Shown here: in pieces, positions 46,967 to 56,753 of the stretch
Layout of the letters: the number at the start of each line of letters is the position of its first letter
Position numbering within the stretch: the first letter of the stretch is position 1
Assembly: GCF_003113495.2 (NCBI RefSeq)
Contig: NZ_CP084506.1
Span: forward strand, 930,001-994,000
Reading direction: 5' to 3'
Source: Edwardsiella tarda ATCC 15947 = NBRC 105688
GTDB taxonomy: Bacteria; Pseudomonadota; Gammaproteobacteria; Enterobacterales; Enterobacteriaceae
Length of the DNA stretch: 64,000 bases
The notes under the pieces: generated by a model
Databases searched by the model: none
The model's input: only the letters and a program-made list of their open reading frames with translations
What the model was told of the DNA's origin: nothing
Position numbers and translations under genes: made by a program

Positions 46967-47687
46967 TCGTACTCAGAGTTGGTTTATTACCGGCACCGAT
47001 ACCGATGTGGGCAAGACGGTGGTCAGCGCGGCGCTGCTGCAGGCGGCGGCGCGGTATGGCCTGCGTTGCGCCGGTTATAAGCCGGTCGCCTCCGGTAGTG
47101 AGTGGCGGCCGGAGGGGCTACGTAATGCCGACGCCCTCGCCTTGCAGGCCGCCTCAAGCCTGGCGCTGCGTTACCAGGAGGTGAATCCTTATACCTTCGC
47201 CGAAGCGACCTCGCCCCATATTGTCAGCGCGGCGCAGGGTGTGGACATCGATCCGCGTTGCCTCAGCGCCGGTTTACATGCCCTACAGCATCGGGCGCAG
47301 TGGGTCGTGGTGGAAGGGGCGGGCGGCTGGTTTACGCCGCTGAGTCGGGATTATGGTTTCGATCAGTGGGTGGTAGCGGAGCGCTTGCCGGTGATCCTGG
47401 TGGTCGGGGTGAAGTTGGGCTGCATCAATCACGCCTTGCTGAGCGCGCGAGCCATCGCGGCCGCCGGCTTACCATTGGTCGCTTGGGTGGCCAATCAGAT
47501 CCAGCCTCCCGGTCGGCGCCATGCGGAGTATTTGGCGACCCTGAAACAGGGACTCCCGGCGCCCTGTCTGGGGGAGATCCCCTTCGATCCGGCGCAGGAC
47601 AGCCAGGCGCGTGCCGCCTACTTGGATCTGACGCCCCTGCTCGACGCCGGGGATGCACGTCTCTCCCTCGCTCGCACGCAACGCTAA
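46959..47687 (+). CDS. bioD: ATP-dependent dethiobiotin synthetase
   Basis: Closes the ureido ring of dethiobiotin using CO2 and ATP. The 242-residue P-loop protein has FITGTDTDVGKTVVSAALLQ at the N-terminus, GYKPVASGSE, and VEGAGGWFTPLS. GTG start at 46959 inside the end of bioC. Last gene of bioBFCD; no strong intrinsic terminator was seen right after it. Confidence 0.96.
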   Translation: MTSRTQSWFITGTDTDVGKTVVSAALLQAAARYGLRCAGYKPVASGSEWRPEGLRNADALALQAASSLALRYQEVNPYTFAEATSPHIVSAAQGVDIDPRCLSAGLHALQHRAQWVVVEGAGGWFTPLSRDYGFDQWVVAERLPVILVVGVKLGCINHALLSARAIAAAGLPLVAWVANQIQPPGRRHAEYLATLKQGLPAPCLGEIPFDPAQDSQARAAYLDLTPLLDAGDARLSLARTQR

Positions 47688-48249
47688 TGTGGCGTTGCAC
47701 CTCACCTTATAACTCTAATTTAGATTGTTTGTAATTTTTTAATCGATATATTCGTTTAATAAACCAATCACCCCGGGTAGGCGAAAAAAAATCGCCTGCC
47801 TCGCACAGCCGCTCTCCTGCGGGGCGCGCGAAGTTATCCACTATTCCTGTGGATAACCTTGTGTATTAGGTTTAGAAAACCGACGCAAAGCCAGTATCTA
47901 TGCGGCTTCCACTTAACCCGCTCGGATTCTCGTCTTTGCAATGATTTCCTTTTATATCAAATAATTAAGCAAAAGCAAGGTGGCGGGGGATTTTCGTCTG
48001 TGCCGGGGCGTCCCCCTTGACAACGCGAGGGGGGCGGGAATGCCCCCTCGCCACGCCGGAATGGGGATAAATGTCATTTTAGCGTGACAGTTGTGAGTGA
48101 AATGTGAATGTTTGCACCAGCGATGTGGCTGGCTATTTTAAGCGGGGGGGCCATCCAGTAACATGATGGGTTCACGCGATGATTCGGCGGGTGAGGTGCG
48201 GCGCTTCCGTCGGCATTCTGCCGCCGCACAAGCTATGGGGTAGCGAGCC
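47688..48249 (+). promoter_or_regulatory. bioD-uvrB intergenic region
   Basis: About 560 bases. The first 100 are AT-rich, with a GGCGA-A7-TCGCC hairpin at about 47782-47798 that could serve as a 3' end. An inverted DnaA-box pair follows at 47833-47857. A GC-rich segment (48000-48060) holds further short dyads. The uvrB promoter should lie in the last 150 bases. I found no complete LexA box (CTGT-N8-ACAG), only ATCCAGTA at 48153-48160, which resembles the right half of the E. coli uvrB SOS box. Confidence 0.5.
47833..47857. promoter_or_regulatory. Inverted pair of DnaA boxes upstream of uvrB
   Basis: GTTATCCAC (47833-47841) and GTGGATAAC (47849-47857) form a perfect 9-bp inverted repeat around TATTCCT. 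The right member read on the minus strand is TTATCCACA, the ideal R-type DnaA box; the left is TTATCCACT (8 of 9). A DnaA box has also been described upstream of E. coli uvrB. Confidence 0.75.
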
Positions 48250-50268
48250 ATGAGTAAGACCTTCAAACTGCATTCCGCCTTTCAGCCCTCCGGCGATCAG
48301 CCCGAGGCGATTCGTCGCCTGGAGGCGGGGTTGGAGGATGGACTGGCGCATCAGACGCTGTTGGGTGTGACCGGCTCGGGGAAGACCTTCACCATCGCCA
48401 ACGTGATCGCCGATCTCAATCGACCGACCATGGTGATGGCGCCCAACAAGACGCTGGCCGCCCAATTGTATGGTGAGATGAAGCAGTTCTTTCCCGACAA
48501 CGCGGTCGAATATTTCGTCTCCTACTATGACTATTACCAGCCGGAAGCCTATGTCCCCAGCTCCGATACCTTCATCGAGAAGGATGCCTCGGTCAACGAA
48601 CATATCGAGCAGATGCGACTCTCGGCCACCAAGGCGCTGCTAGAGCGGCGCGATGTGGTGGTGGTCGCCTCGGTCTCGGCGATCTATGGCTTGGGTGATC
48701 CCGATCTCTATCTGAAGATGATGTTGCATCTGACCCAGGGCATGCTGATCGATCAGCGCGCGATTCTGCGTCGTCTCTCGGAGCTGCAATACACCCGCAA
48801 TGATCAGGCGTTTGCGCGCGGCACCTTTCGGGTGCGCGGCGAGGTGATCGATATTTTCCCCGCCGAGGCGGAGGATCAGGCGTTGCGGGTCGAGTTGTTC
48901 GACGAGGAGGTGGAACGTCTGTCGTTGTTCGATCCGCTCACCGGGCAACTGCTGCGTACCGTGCAACGCTTCACCGTCTATCCGAAGACCCATTACGTGA
49001 CTCCGCGTGAACGTATCCTGCAGGCGATGGAGGAGATTCGGGGCGAGTTGGCGCAGCGCCGTCAGGTGTTGTTGGCCAACAACAAGCTGTTGGAAGAGCA
49101 GCGTCTGAGTCAACGCACCCAGTTCGATCTGGAGATGATGAATGAGCTGGGATACTGCTCGGGGATCGAGAACTATTCACGTTACCTCTCTGGGCGTGGG
49201 CCGGGCGAGCCACCGCCCACGCTGTTCGATTACCTGCCGGCAGACGGCTTGCTGGTGATCGACGAGTCGCATGTCACCATTCCGCAGATCGGGGGCATGT
49301 ACCGCGGTGATCGGGCGCGCAAGGAGACGCTGGTCGAGTATGGCTTCCGTCTGCCCTCGGCGCTGGATAATCGCCCGCTGCGCTTCGAGGAGTTCGAGGC
49401 GTTGGCGCCGCAGACGATCTACGTCTCGGCAACGCCGGGCAACTACGAGCTGGAGAGGTCGGGCGGCGAGGTGATCGACCAGGTGGTGCGGCCGACGGGG
49501 CTGCTCGATCCGCAGATCGAGGTGCGCCCGGTGGCGACCCAGGTGGATGATCTGCTGTCGGAGATCAACCAGCGCGCCGCCATCGGTGAGCGGGTCTTGG
49601 TGACCACTCTGACCAAACGTATGGCGGAAGATCTGACGGAGTATCTGGAGGAGCATGGCGTGCGGGTGCGCTACCTGCATTCCGATATCGATACCGTTGA
49701 GCGCATGGAGATCATCCGCGATCTGCGTCTGGGCGAGTTCGACGCCCTGGTAGGCATCAACTTACTGCGCGAAGGCTTGGACATGCCGGAGGTCTCCTTG
49801 GTGGCGATCCTGGATGCCGACAAGGAGGGCTTTCTGCGCTCCGAACGCTCGCTGATCCAGACTATCGGCCGCGCGGCGCGCAACCTGAACGGTAAGGCGA
49901 TCCTGTATGGCGATAGCATTACGCCGTCGATGGCGCGGGCGATCGGCGAGACGGAGCGGCGACGTGAGCGCCAGCAGGCGTTTAACCTGGCCCATGGCAT
50001 CGTCCCACAGGCGTTGAACAAGAAGGTGACCGATATCCTACAACTGGGCGATGCCGCGACGCGCGGGCGCGGTAAGGGAACGCGCGGGCAACGTGCCGCC
50101 GAGCCGCAGCGGGCCTACAGCGGCCTCTCCGCCAAACAGCTCGAACAGCAGATCCAGCGTCTGGAGAGCCAGATGTACCAGCATGCGCAGAACCTGGAGT
50201 TCGAACAGGCTGCCGCGTTACGTGACGAAATTCACCAGCTGCGCGAACAGTTCAAGACGGCGCCATAA
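48250..50268 (+). CDS. uvrB: Excinuclease ABC subunit B
   Basis: Damage-verifying helicase-like subunit of nucleotide excision repair. 672 residues (E. coli 673): Walker [13 protein letters not shown], the beta-hairpin region [20 protein letters not shown] that clamps DNA, the DEAD-like DESH box, helicase motif [25 protein letters not shown] and QTIGRAARN, and a C-terminal UVR coiled-coil (about 630-672) that binds UvrC. ATG 48250 has TAGCGAG upstream, a modest ribosome-binding site. Confidence 0.98.
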   Translation: MSKTFKLHSAFQPSGDQPEAIRRLEAGLEDGLAHQTLLGVTGSGKTFTIANVIADLNRPTMVMAPNKTLAAQLYGEMKQFFPDNAVEYFVSYYDYYQPEAYVPSSDTFIEKDASVNEHIEQMRLSATKALLERRDVVVVASVSAIYGLGDPDLYLKMMLHLTQGMLIDQRAILRRLSELQYTRNDQAFARGTFRVRGEVIDIFPAEAEDQALRVELFDEEVERLSLFDPLTGQLLRTVQRFTVYPKTHYVTPRERILQAMEEIRGELAQRRQVLLANNKLLEEQRLSQRTQFDLEMMNELGYCSGIENYSRYLSGRGPGEPPPTLFDYLPADGLLVIDESHVTIPQIGGMYRGDRARKETLVEYGFRLPSALDNRPLRFEEFEALAPQTIYVSATPGNYELERSGGEVIDQVVRPTGLLDPQIEVRPVATQVDDLLSEINQRAAIGERVLVTTLTKRMAEDLTEYLEEHGVRVRYLHSDIDTVERMEIIRDLRLGEFDALVGINLLREGLDMPEVSLVAILDADKEGFLRSERSLIQTIGRAARNLNGKAILYGDSITPSMARAIGETERRRERQQAFNLAHGIVPQALNKKVTDILQLGDAATRGRGKGTRGQRAAEPQRAYSGLSAKQLEQQIQRLESQMYQHAQNLEFEQAAALRDEIHQLREQFKTAP

Positions 50269-50343
50269 CGCCGTCGCTTTTGCTTGCCCGGCGGCCATAA
50301 GGCCGTTAGGGTAGGCGCCTTTCATGCCAAGCGGATAACCCCT

Positions 50344-50616
50344 ATGCACACATCACGCGATCCTCTGCACGGGATCACCCTCGAAGCTCTCCTCACCGCG
50401 CTGGTGGCGCGTTATGGCTGGCCGGAATTGGGGCGTCGTATCGCCATCAATTGCTTCCTAAGCGATCCCAGCATCAAGTCGAGCCTCAAGTTTTTACGTC
50501 GTACCCCTTGGGCGCGCGCCAAGGTGGAGGCGCTCTATCTGGCGTCGTTGCAGGATGACGCGGCCGACGCTTCGACGCCGTGGGAGGGTTGGCGCCGACG
50601 TAGCGACGACGAGTGA
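50344..50616 (+). CDS. VF530-family DNA-binding protein (DUF2132)
   Basis: A 90-residue basic protein of the VF530/DUF2132 family: [40 protein letters not shown] and [12 protein letters not shown] are the family core, a compact helical fold reported to bind DNA. Its role is unknown. ATG 50344 begins [10 protein letters not shown]; the longer upstream frame has no homology. The last 20 residues are acidic/basic and variable. It stands alone, 76 nt after uvrB. Confidence 0.82.
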   Translation: MHTSRDPLHGITLEALLTALVARYGWPELGRRIAINCFLSDPSIKSSLKFLRRTPWARAKVEALYLASLQDDAADASTPWEGWRRRSDDE

Positions 50617-50688
50617 GGGGCCGCGCCCGCGTTGCGGGCGGCACAGGAACTCAGTACTATCTGCGCCGCTATCCACGAGGGGAAAGGT

Positions 50689-51645
50689 ATGCCGAAAGTA
50701 AAACGGGTGCTGCTGGCGCCGATGGAAGGGGTGCTTGACGCCCTGGTGCGCGAGCTGCTGAGCGAAGTGAATGACTACGATCTGTGTATCACCGAGTTTG
50801 TGCGGGTGGTGGATCGTCTGTTGCCGGAGAAGGTGTTCTACCGTCTCTGTCCGGAGTTGCATCGTCACAGTCGTACCCGCAGCGGCACCCCGGTGCGTAT
50901 TCAACTGTTGGGTCAGTCACCGCACTGGCTGGCGGAGAATGCCCAGCGCGCGGTCGCGCTGGGATCGCCCGGCGTCGACTTCAATTGTGGTTGCCCCTCG
51001 AAGGCGGTCAATGGCAGCGGCGGCGGTGCCACGCTGCTGAAGGATCCCGCGCAGATCTACGCCGGGGTGTTGGCGATGCGTCAGGCCGTACCGGCGGCGT
51101 TGCCGGTCACGGTCAAGGTGCGTCTGGGCTGGGAGAGTGCCAGCCAGCGTTTTGAGATCGCCGATGCGGCACAGCAGGCGGGGGCGACGGAGCTGGTGGT
51201 GCATGGGCGTACCAAGGAGGATGGGTATCGCGCCGATCGTATCGACTGGGCGGCGATCGGGGAGATCCGCCAGCGCTTAACCATCCCGGTGATCGCCAAC
51301 GGTGAGATCTGGGATTATGCCAGCGCTCAGGCCTGCCTGGCACAGACCGGCTGCGACGCCGTGATGATCGGGCGTGGGGCGTTGAATATCCCAAATCTGA
51401 GTCGGGTGGTGAAGGATAACGCCGCGCCGATGGCGTGGCCGGAGGTGGTAGCGCTGTTGCAGCGTTACGTCCGTCTGGAGAAGCAGGGTGATACCGGTTT
51501 GTATCATGTCGCCCGCATTAAGCAGTGGCTCAGCTACCTGCGCAAGGTCTATCCCGAGGCGGAGACGCTGTTTCGTCAGGTGCGGCCACTGATGGCGACA
51601 CCGGCGATCGCGGCGCACATCGACGCGCTGTCGGGCCAGGTGTAA
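50689..51645 (+). CDS. dusC: tRNA-dihydrouridine(16) synthase
   Basis: FMN-dependent reduction of uridine 16 in the tRNA D-loop. The 318-residue TIM-barrel enzyme has [18 protein letters not shown], the catalytic Cys in [45 protein letters not shown] and [13 protein letters not shown], matching E. coli DusC. ATG 50689 follows GAGGGGAAAGG. In E. coli dusC lies near pbpG, and it does here too, but next to uvrB, so the neighbourhood was rearranged. Confidence 0.95.
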   Translation: MPKVKRVLLAPMEGVLDALVRELLSEVNDYDLCITEFVRVVDRLLPEKVFYRLCPELHRHSRTRSGTPVRIQLLGQSPHWLAENAQRAVALGSPGVDFNCGCPSKAVNGSGGGATLLKDPAQIYAGVLAMRQAVPAALPVTVKVRLGWESASQRFEIADAAQQAGATELVVHGRTKEDGYRADRIDWAAIGEIRQRLTIPVIANGEIWDYASAQACLAQTGCDAVMIGRGALNIPNLSRVVKDNAAPMAWPEVVALLQRYVRLEKQGDTGLYHVARIKQWLSYLRKVYPEAETLFRQVRPLMATPAIAAHIDALSGQV

Positions 51646-51709
51646 GCGCCTCTCGCTCGGCGGCGGCCCGCCATGACTCGGTGAGCGGCGACTCGCGCCG
51701 CCTCTGCCG

Positions 51710-52681
51710 TTAGTCGTCAACGCCTGCCCGGCGTCCCAGCCGGGCGATCAGGCGAATGTAAACCAACTCACTCAGCAATTCTACCAGGGTCTGGCTGACG
51801 ATCACCGCCGGTAGGAGCGGCAGCGCGCCCGGTATGGCGAGCGCGAGCGGGAGTACCACCAGCGAATTGCGCGTGGCGGCGCTGAAGGCGATGGCGCGGC
51901 CTTGAAGGGCATCGAGACGCCAGAGGCGCGCCATGCCCCAGCCGATCAGCGGTGCGACGGCGGCGAACAACAGATAAATTGGCATACTCTGTAGGGCGGC
52001 GTCTGCCGCAGCCTCCAGGTGCGTGAGCGTGCTCGCTACGACAACCCATAACACCAATGCACAACTCGGTACCGGCAATAGCGCAAGGCCGTGGGCGATG
52101 GCCTGCCCGCGTCGACTGCGACGGCATAGGGTTTGCGTCAGCGCCGCCAGACACAGTGGCAATACGACTAACTGAAGGAATGCCGTGATAAACGGGGTGG
52201 GCTGAATGTGTTGCGCGGCTTGCGCGCCGAGGAACAGATGCAGGTAGAGCGGCAGCAACACCATTTGCAGCATGAGCAGCAGAGGGGTCGCGGCAAGGAG
52301 TGGACGCACATCGGCGCGTCCGAGTTGCGCGAAGGGCACCACATAGTCGATGCAGGGGGTTAAGAGCACCAGGAGGATACCGAGGCGTAACAGCGGTTGG
52401 TTGGGTAGCAGCGGGAGCAGCAGGGCGAGCAGCAGTGGGATCAATAAAAACTGGGTCAGTAGCAACGCCGCCAGGAAGCGGGGCTGGCGCAATGCTCGTC
52501 CCAGTTCTCCAAGCGGTAACGGCAAGAAGGTCGCGTAGAGCATCAATGCCAAGGCGAGGGAGATGGCCTGGCTAGAGGGGGCGTGGGTCGGTAACGTGAG
52601 GCCTTGTAGGATCGCCAATAGGATGGCGGCAAGATAGAGGGCGATCTGCCGGCGTTCTAGCCATTCTCTGCTGAGGGACAT
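51710..52681 (-). CDS. BASS/Acr3-superfamily transporter
   Basis: A 323-residue membrane protein with about ten helices from the bile acid:sodium symporter / arsenite permease (Acr3) superfamily. TPCIDYVVPFAQLGRAD, with a Cys where Acr3 has its conserved one, and FSAATRNSLVVLPLALA are characteristic. These proteins are usually called arsenic resistance proteins, but no arsR, arsC or arsB lies nearby, so arsenite export is not supported by context. An anion or organic-acid substrate is equally possible. Confidence 0.75.
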   Translation of the reverse strand: MSLSREWLERRQIALYLAAILLAILQGLTLPTHAPSSQAISLALALMLYATFLPLPLGELGRALRQPRFLAALLLTQFLLIPLLLALLLPLLPNQPLLRLGILLVLLTPCIDYVVPFAQLGRADVRPLLAATPLLLMLQMVLLPLYLHLFLGAQAAQHIQPTPFITAFLQLVVLPLCLAALTQTLCRRSRRGQAIAHGLALLPVPSCALVLWVVVASTLTHLEAAADAALQSMPIYLLFAAVAPLIGWGMARLWRLDALQGRAIAFSAATRNSLVVLPLALAIPGALPLLPAVIVSQTLVELLSELVYIRLIARLGRRAGVDD

Positions 52682-52804
52682 TGCGCAGCGAGTCCGTTAG
52701 TGATTTAGGGCGGCGTATCATAGCGTTAATGTGGCCAATTAAAAATCCCAGCCTGAGTGGGGGAATCGGGGAGACGGACGCCCCCCGACTCCCTGAGCCG
52801 CGGC

Positions 52805-53704
52805 TTAGTGACGTACCAGGCGAAAATCCATCAGGCGGTTACCCAATAGCGCCAGCGCCAGGCCGAGGAGGATCAGCAGTAGGCTATAGAGCTGTACGGC
52901 GCTCAGCGGGGTGGCAAAGACGATCTCATCGGCGGCCAACGCGATTAACGGGATCAGCAGGGTAAAGGGCATCAAGTAGCCGGTGTGGTTGCGTCTTAGC
53001 AAGCGTCCCCAGATGGCATAGGCCAGATGGGTAGCGATGTAGGCCAGATAGAGCAGTGCTAGCAGGGTGGTGAGATCGATCCCACGCAGGGCCGTTAGCG
53101 TAGCCTGTCCCCCGTCGAAGAGCCAGGCGGCGAGGAAGAACGGCAGGATCGGCGCCAACGCCGCCCAGGCGATCAAAGCCGGTAACGATCCCTGGATGCT
53201 GTCACGGATGCGTAGGCGTTGCAGCAGATTACCCAGCGCCAGGCAGAGGGCGGCCCCCAGCGCGAATAAGATGGCGCCATCAGGCAGAGAGAGGCCATCG
53301 GCACCCTGGTGTAACAGTAAGGCCACACCGGCGAAGACGAACAGGAGGGCGAGGATCTGGCTGGCGCGGATGCGCTCGCCGAACAGGAGGGTGCCCAGCA
53401 ACACGGTAAATAGCAGTTGCAGTTGCAGCAGCATGGCGGCCACTCCGGCGCTGAGGCCACCATGCAGGGCGAAAAACAGGAAGGCGAATTGGCCGAAGCC
53501 AATCAGCAGGCCATACAGGATCAGGGTGTGCGCCGCGAGGGCCGGGCGCGGCAGGAGGAAGATGGCGGGCAGCGCCAATAACAGACAACGCAGGCCACCC
53601 AGTAGCAGCGGCGAGAGTTGTTGCAGCCCGAGTTGCATCGCCACAAAGCTGACGCCCCAGATCGCGACCACCAACAGCGCCAGCAGGGTATCTTTCAGCC
53701 CCAT
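52805..53704 (-). CDS. eamA: EamA-family exporter, close to O-acetylserine/cysteine exporter EamA
   Basis: A 299-residue drug/metabolite transporter with ten hydrophobic helices in two EamA repeats. It is similar to E. coli EamA (YdeD), which exports O-acetylserine and cysteine: LLALLVVAIWGVSFVAMQLG, FGQFAFLFFALHGGLSAGVA, LLFTVLLGTLLFGER, IAWAALAPILPFFLAAWLFD and YLAYIATHLAYAIWG line up. GAGGGAGG precedes ATG 53704; an in-frame ATG 27 nt upstream is less likely. Exact substrate is inferred. Confidence 0.78.
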   Translation of the reverse strand: MGLKDTLLALLVVAIWGVSFVAMQLGLQQLSPLLLGGLRCLLLALPAIFLLPRPALAAHTLILYGLLIGFGQFAFLFFALHGGLSAGVAAMLLQLQLLFTVLLGTLLFGERIRASQILALLFVFAGVALLLHQGADGLSLPDGAILFALGAALCLALGNLLQRLRIRDSIQGSLPALIAWAALAPILPFFLAAWLFDGGQATLTALRGIDLTTLLALLYLAYIATHLAYAIWGRLLRRNHTGYLMPFTLLIPLIALAADEIVFATPLSAVQLYSLLLILLGLALALLGNRLMDFRLVRH

Positions 53705-54120
53705 AATGCCTCCCTCATCTTGTCGTTTCATTCCCGAGCGGCGGTGCGGCGACCGTGGCCGTTTTGCCGTTTATCTCACTGATAAAACAACTATAGTCAA
53801 TGCCATCTGTTCGTGTGTTTTTTCCCCTGTACGGCGGCGATAATTTTGAATGTCTGTGGTACGCCGCGCCATTCACATACGGAAACATTTTTATTTTTGC
53901 CGCCTTTCCAGCGAGCGATTAGGCTGTGTGCCGCCGCGCCCAGCGCGCCGCCAGCGTCTATACTGTATCGGCGCGTGTGCAGAGCACGGTAGCCGCTAAT
54001 GCCATGATGGACATGCCTTTTCGGCTCACAATTCCCGCCGGGTGGGACACTGTTGGTCACCCGTACGGCGGGCTTCCCGGCGCATACCGGGCCATTCCCT
54101 AGCGAGATTAATGAAGAAAC
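53705..54120. other. Divergent eamA-pbpG intergenic region
   Basis: About 415 bases between divergent starts. The middle part (53770-53900) is AT-rich and likely holds both promoters. CCCGG/CCGGG inverted repeats at 54077-54092 lie shortly before pbpG. No operator or RNA gene was recognised. Confidence 0.35.
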
Positions 54121-55050
54121 ATGGTTGTTACACTCCGTTATTCCCTATTAAGTCTACTGATCCTGGGTGGCAGTCTGACCGCCTTGCCGACGGCGCAGGC
54201 CAGTGACAACACGCCCTCCGCGCAACAGCGTGCGCCGTTGGCGCTGGCGTCGGGCAGCGCCATGGTGATGGATTTGAATACGCATCAGGTGATCTACGCC
54301 AGCCATCCCGATGTGCAGGTGCCGATCGCCTCGATTACCAAGTTGATGACGGCGATGGTAGCGTTGGATGCCCATCCTGATCTCAACGAGGTGATCGCGG
54401 TCGATATCCGTCATACCAAGGAGCTAAAGGGGGTCTTCTCGCGGGTGCGGGTCGGCAGTGAGCAGACGCGTCGTGAGATGTTGCTATTGGCGTTGATGTC
54501 GTCGGAAAACCGCGCCGCCGCGACGTTGGCGCATCATTATCCCGGCGGCTACGATGCCTTCATTCGCGCCATGAATGCTAAGGCACGGGCATTGGGCATG
54601 ACGCGTACCCACTACGTCGAACCGACCGGCCTCTCGCCGCTGAACGTGTCGAGTGCCCGTGATTTGGTCAAGTTGCTACAGGCGACGAAGCGCTATCCGT
54701 TGATCAGTGAGCTGAGTACGACGGAGACCCAGAGCGTGACCTTCCGTCATCCGACCTATACGGAGACCTTTAACAACACCAACCATCTGTTACGCAATGA
54801 CAAGTGGGACATCGCGCTGACCAAAACCGGTTTTACTAATCAGGCGGGGCACTGCCTGGCGATGCGTACGGTGATCGGCGGGCGTCCGGTGGCGCTGGTG
54901 GTGTTGGATGCCTTCGGTAAGTATACCCATTTCGCCGATGCTAACCGTCTGCGCGAATGGATGCTGACGGGCAAGGCGTCGCCGGTACCGGCGGCGGCGC
55001 TAAGCTACAAACAGCAGAAGAATCTGGGCCAGCGTCTGGCCGAAAATTAA
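54121..55050 (+). CDS. pbpG: D-alanyl-D-alanine endopeptidase (penicillin-binding protein 7)
   Basis: Periplasmic serine endopeptidase that cuts peptidoglycan cross-links. The 309-residue precursor has a signal peptide (about 1-27, ending AQA) and the three active-site motifs of low-molecular-mass PBPs: SxxK in [12 protein letters not shown], SxN in [15 protein letters not shown] and KTG in [16 protein letters not shown]. It resembles E. coli PbpG along its length. ATG 54121 has GAAGAAAC upstream, a weak ribosome-binding site. Confidence 0.94.
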   Translation: MVVTLRYSLLSLLILGGSLTALPTAQASDNTPSAQQRAPLALASGSAMVMDLNTHQVIYASHPDVQVPIASITKLMTAMVALDAHPDLNEVIAVDIRHTKELKGVFSRVRVGSEQTRREMLLLALMSSENRAAATLAHHYPGGYDAFIRAMNAKARALGMTRTHYVEPTGLSPLNVSSARDLVKLLQATKRYPLISELSTTETQSVTFRHPTYTETFNNTNHLLRNDKWDIALTKTGFTNQAGHCLAMRTVIGGRPVALVVLDAFGKYTHFADANRLREWMLTGKASPVPAAALSYKQQKNLGQRLAEN

Positions 55051-55172
55051 GGCGTATCGCCCCATAATGGGGTGATGTGCTAGCGTTTTCCACGTGCGCC
55101 TGAGGGCGCACGACTTTTTGATCGTCGCGTCTTATGATACAGAGCGCGATCCCCGCAAGAAGGAGGTAGAGG

Positions 55173-56078
55173 GTGGCCGGTAGTAGTCTATTAACCCTGA
55201 TCGATGATATTGCCTCGTTACTCGACGATGTGGCCTTGATGAGTAAGGTCGCGGCGCGCAAGACCGCCGGCGTGTTAGGCGACGATCTGGCGCTTAACGC
55301 GCAACAGGTGAGTGGCGTGAATGCCGATCGCGAACTGCCGGTCGTGTGGGCAGTGGCGCGCGGCTCCTTGCTAAATAAGGCGATTTTGGTGCCCTTGGCC
55401 CTGTTGATCAGTGCCGTGGCACCCTGGCTGATTACACCGTTGCTGATGTTGGGCGGCGCCTTCTTGTGCTACGAGGGTGCGGAGAAGCTGGTGCATAAGT
55501 GTTTACCGCGGGAACTCGACGCGGCGGAGGAGCCGGCGCTGCCAGAGGGAGATAGCGTCGCCTATGAGCGGAGTAAGGTGAAGGGCGCGATCCGCACCGA
55601 CTTTATCCTCTCCGCCGAGATCGTTGCCATTACCCTGGGGACGGTGGCGAGCGCGCCTTTCATGCAACAAGTGTTGGTGTTATGCGGCATTGCCTTGGTG
55701 ATGACCCTCGGGGTTTACGGCCTGGTTGCGTTGATCGTGAAACTGGATGATGCCGGCTTGTGGCTTTGCGCGCGCCGAGGGCGTCTGGCGCGTGGTGTGG
55801 GGCGAGGGATCTTGCGGGCGGCGCCCTGGTTGATGCGTCTACTGTCGGTAGCGGGGACGATCGCCATGTTCATGGTGGGCGGGGGCATCGTGGTGCATGG
55901 CTTGCCTTGGGTTCATCATGGCATCCTCGCCTTGAGCCAGTCGGTGGGGGCATTACCGACCTTGGGGGCGCTATTCGGCGGCATCGCTCCCTCGTTGCTG
56001 GCGATGGTGTTTGGCCTGCTGTTGGGGGTATTGATTGTGGGGTTGCTCCTTGGCGGGCAGCGTCTCCTGCGTCGTTGA
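55173..56078 (+). CDS. yedI: DUF808 inner-membrane protein (YedI-like)
   Basis: A 301-residue polytopic membrane protein of the DUF808 family, near E. coli YedI. The N-terminal signature [19 protein letters not shown] and [20 protein letters not shown] is typical; [16 protein letters not shown] and [14 protein letters not shown] follow. The rest is a set of long hydrophobic helices. GTG 55173 is preceded by GGAGG. Function unknown for the whole family. Confidence 0.88.
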   Translation: MAGSSLLTLIDDIASLLDDVALMSKVAARKTAGVLGDDLALNAQQVSGVNADRELPVVWAVARGSLLNKAILVPLALLISAVAPWLITPLLMLGGAFLCYEGAEKLVHKCLPRELDAAEEPALPEGDSVAYERSKVKGAIRTDFILSAEIVAITLGTVASAPFMQQVLVLCGIALVMTLGVYGLVALIVKLDDAGLWLCARRGRLARGVGRGILRAAPWLMRLLSVAGTIAMFMVGGGIVVHGLPWVHHGILALSQSVGALPTLGALFGGIAPSLLAMVFGLLLGVLIVGLLLGGQRLLRR

Positions 56079-56753
56079 CGGAGGACGGCGGTAGCAGTCT
56101 GCCGCCGCCGCTCTCCTCTCTCCTCTTTGCGTTTCTCTTTTCGTTGGTATGCTTAATATCTCCTTGTTTTATTTTCGTATCCTTGCGTAGGTGCTGGAAA
56201 GGTATTAGCGTTTTCGTCCATATCCTAGCGAGAGATGTGTGAAAACAGAGGTGGGGTAATGGATTTAACGCTTGCTTTCCCCGGGTAATATTTGGATAAA
56301 TAGCTGCCAAAGCGTTGTTGAGGGGGGAAGCGTGTTTAAGCACAAGCCTTGTCGTACCTTTATGCCGTTTCCAACGGGAAGTGCCGCGTTTTTCTCTCAT
56401 CCGCTTTTATTTGTTTTTTATTTCATTTTTTGCGTAAGTTAACGAAGAATGTTGCTTTCGTTTGCTACTATGTAGCGTGTACAGCCTGATGGCGGAGAGC
56501 GGTGATATGTGCTGATTGTCGCTGCTATCGATGGCGCTCTCCTGCAAGCGGATAGACCGCGCCTGTCACCACGCGGGTGACGTCCCAGTTAGGTTGTTGC
56601 TAGGCTAGCTTTGAAAGTTGATGGTAGTTATTCGAAAGTTTGTGAAAGCAATCATGTTTTTCGGTTGTTTATGTTGAAAGCAATCGTAATGTTATTAATC
56701 TTAGGTCGAGGCCAGTTGAAGCCCGCTTCAACCGGTTTCGTAAGGGGACAAAA
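56079..56753 (+). promoter_or_regulatory. Upstream region of the aga operon
   Basis: About 675 bases with no credible gene; GC falls to clearly below the flanks from 56130 onward. The last 150 bases before agaR contain repeated GAAAG motifs listed separately. I could not assign a confident -35/-10 pair or CRP site. Confidence 0.4.
56613..56680 (+). promoter_or_regulatory. Phased GAAAG repeats, candidate AgaR operator
   Basis: GAAAG occurs at 56613, 56634, 56644 and 56676, spaced 21, 10 and 32 bp, close to whole turns of the helix. Two of them extend to GAAAGCAATC. E. coli AgaR binds sites rich in TTTC/GAAA repeats, so this is a plausible autoregulatory operator. No experimental support here. 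Confidence 0.5.

Noticed and set aside
48141-48160. LexA box upstream of uvrB
   Set aside because: Only the right half resembles the E. coli site; the required CTGT is missing at the right distance.
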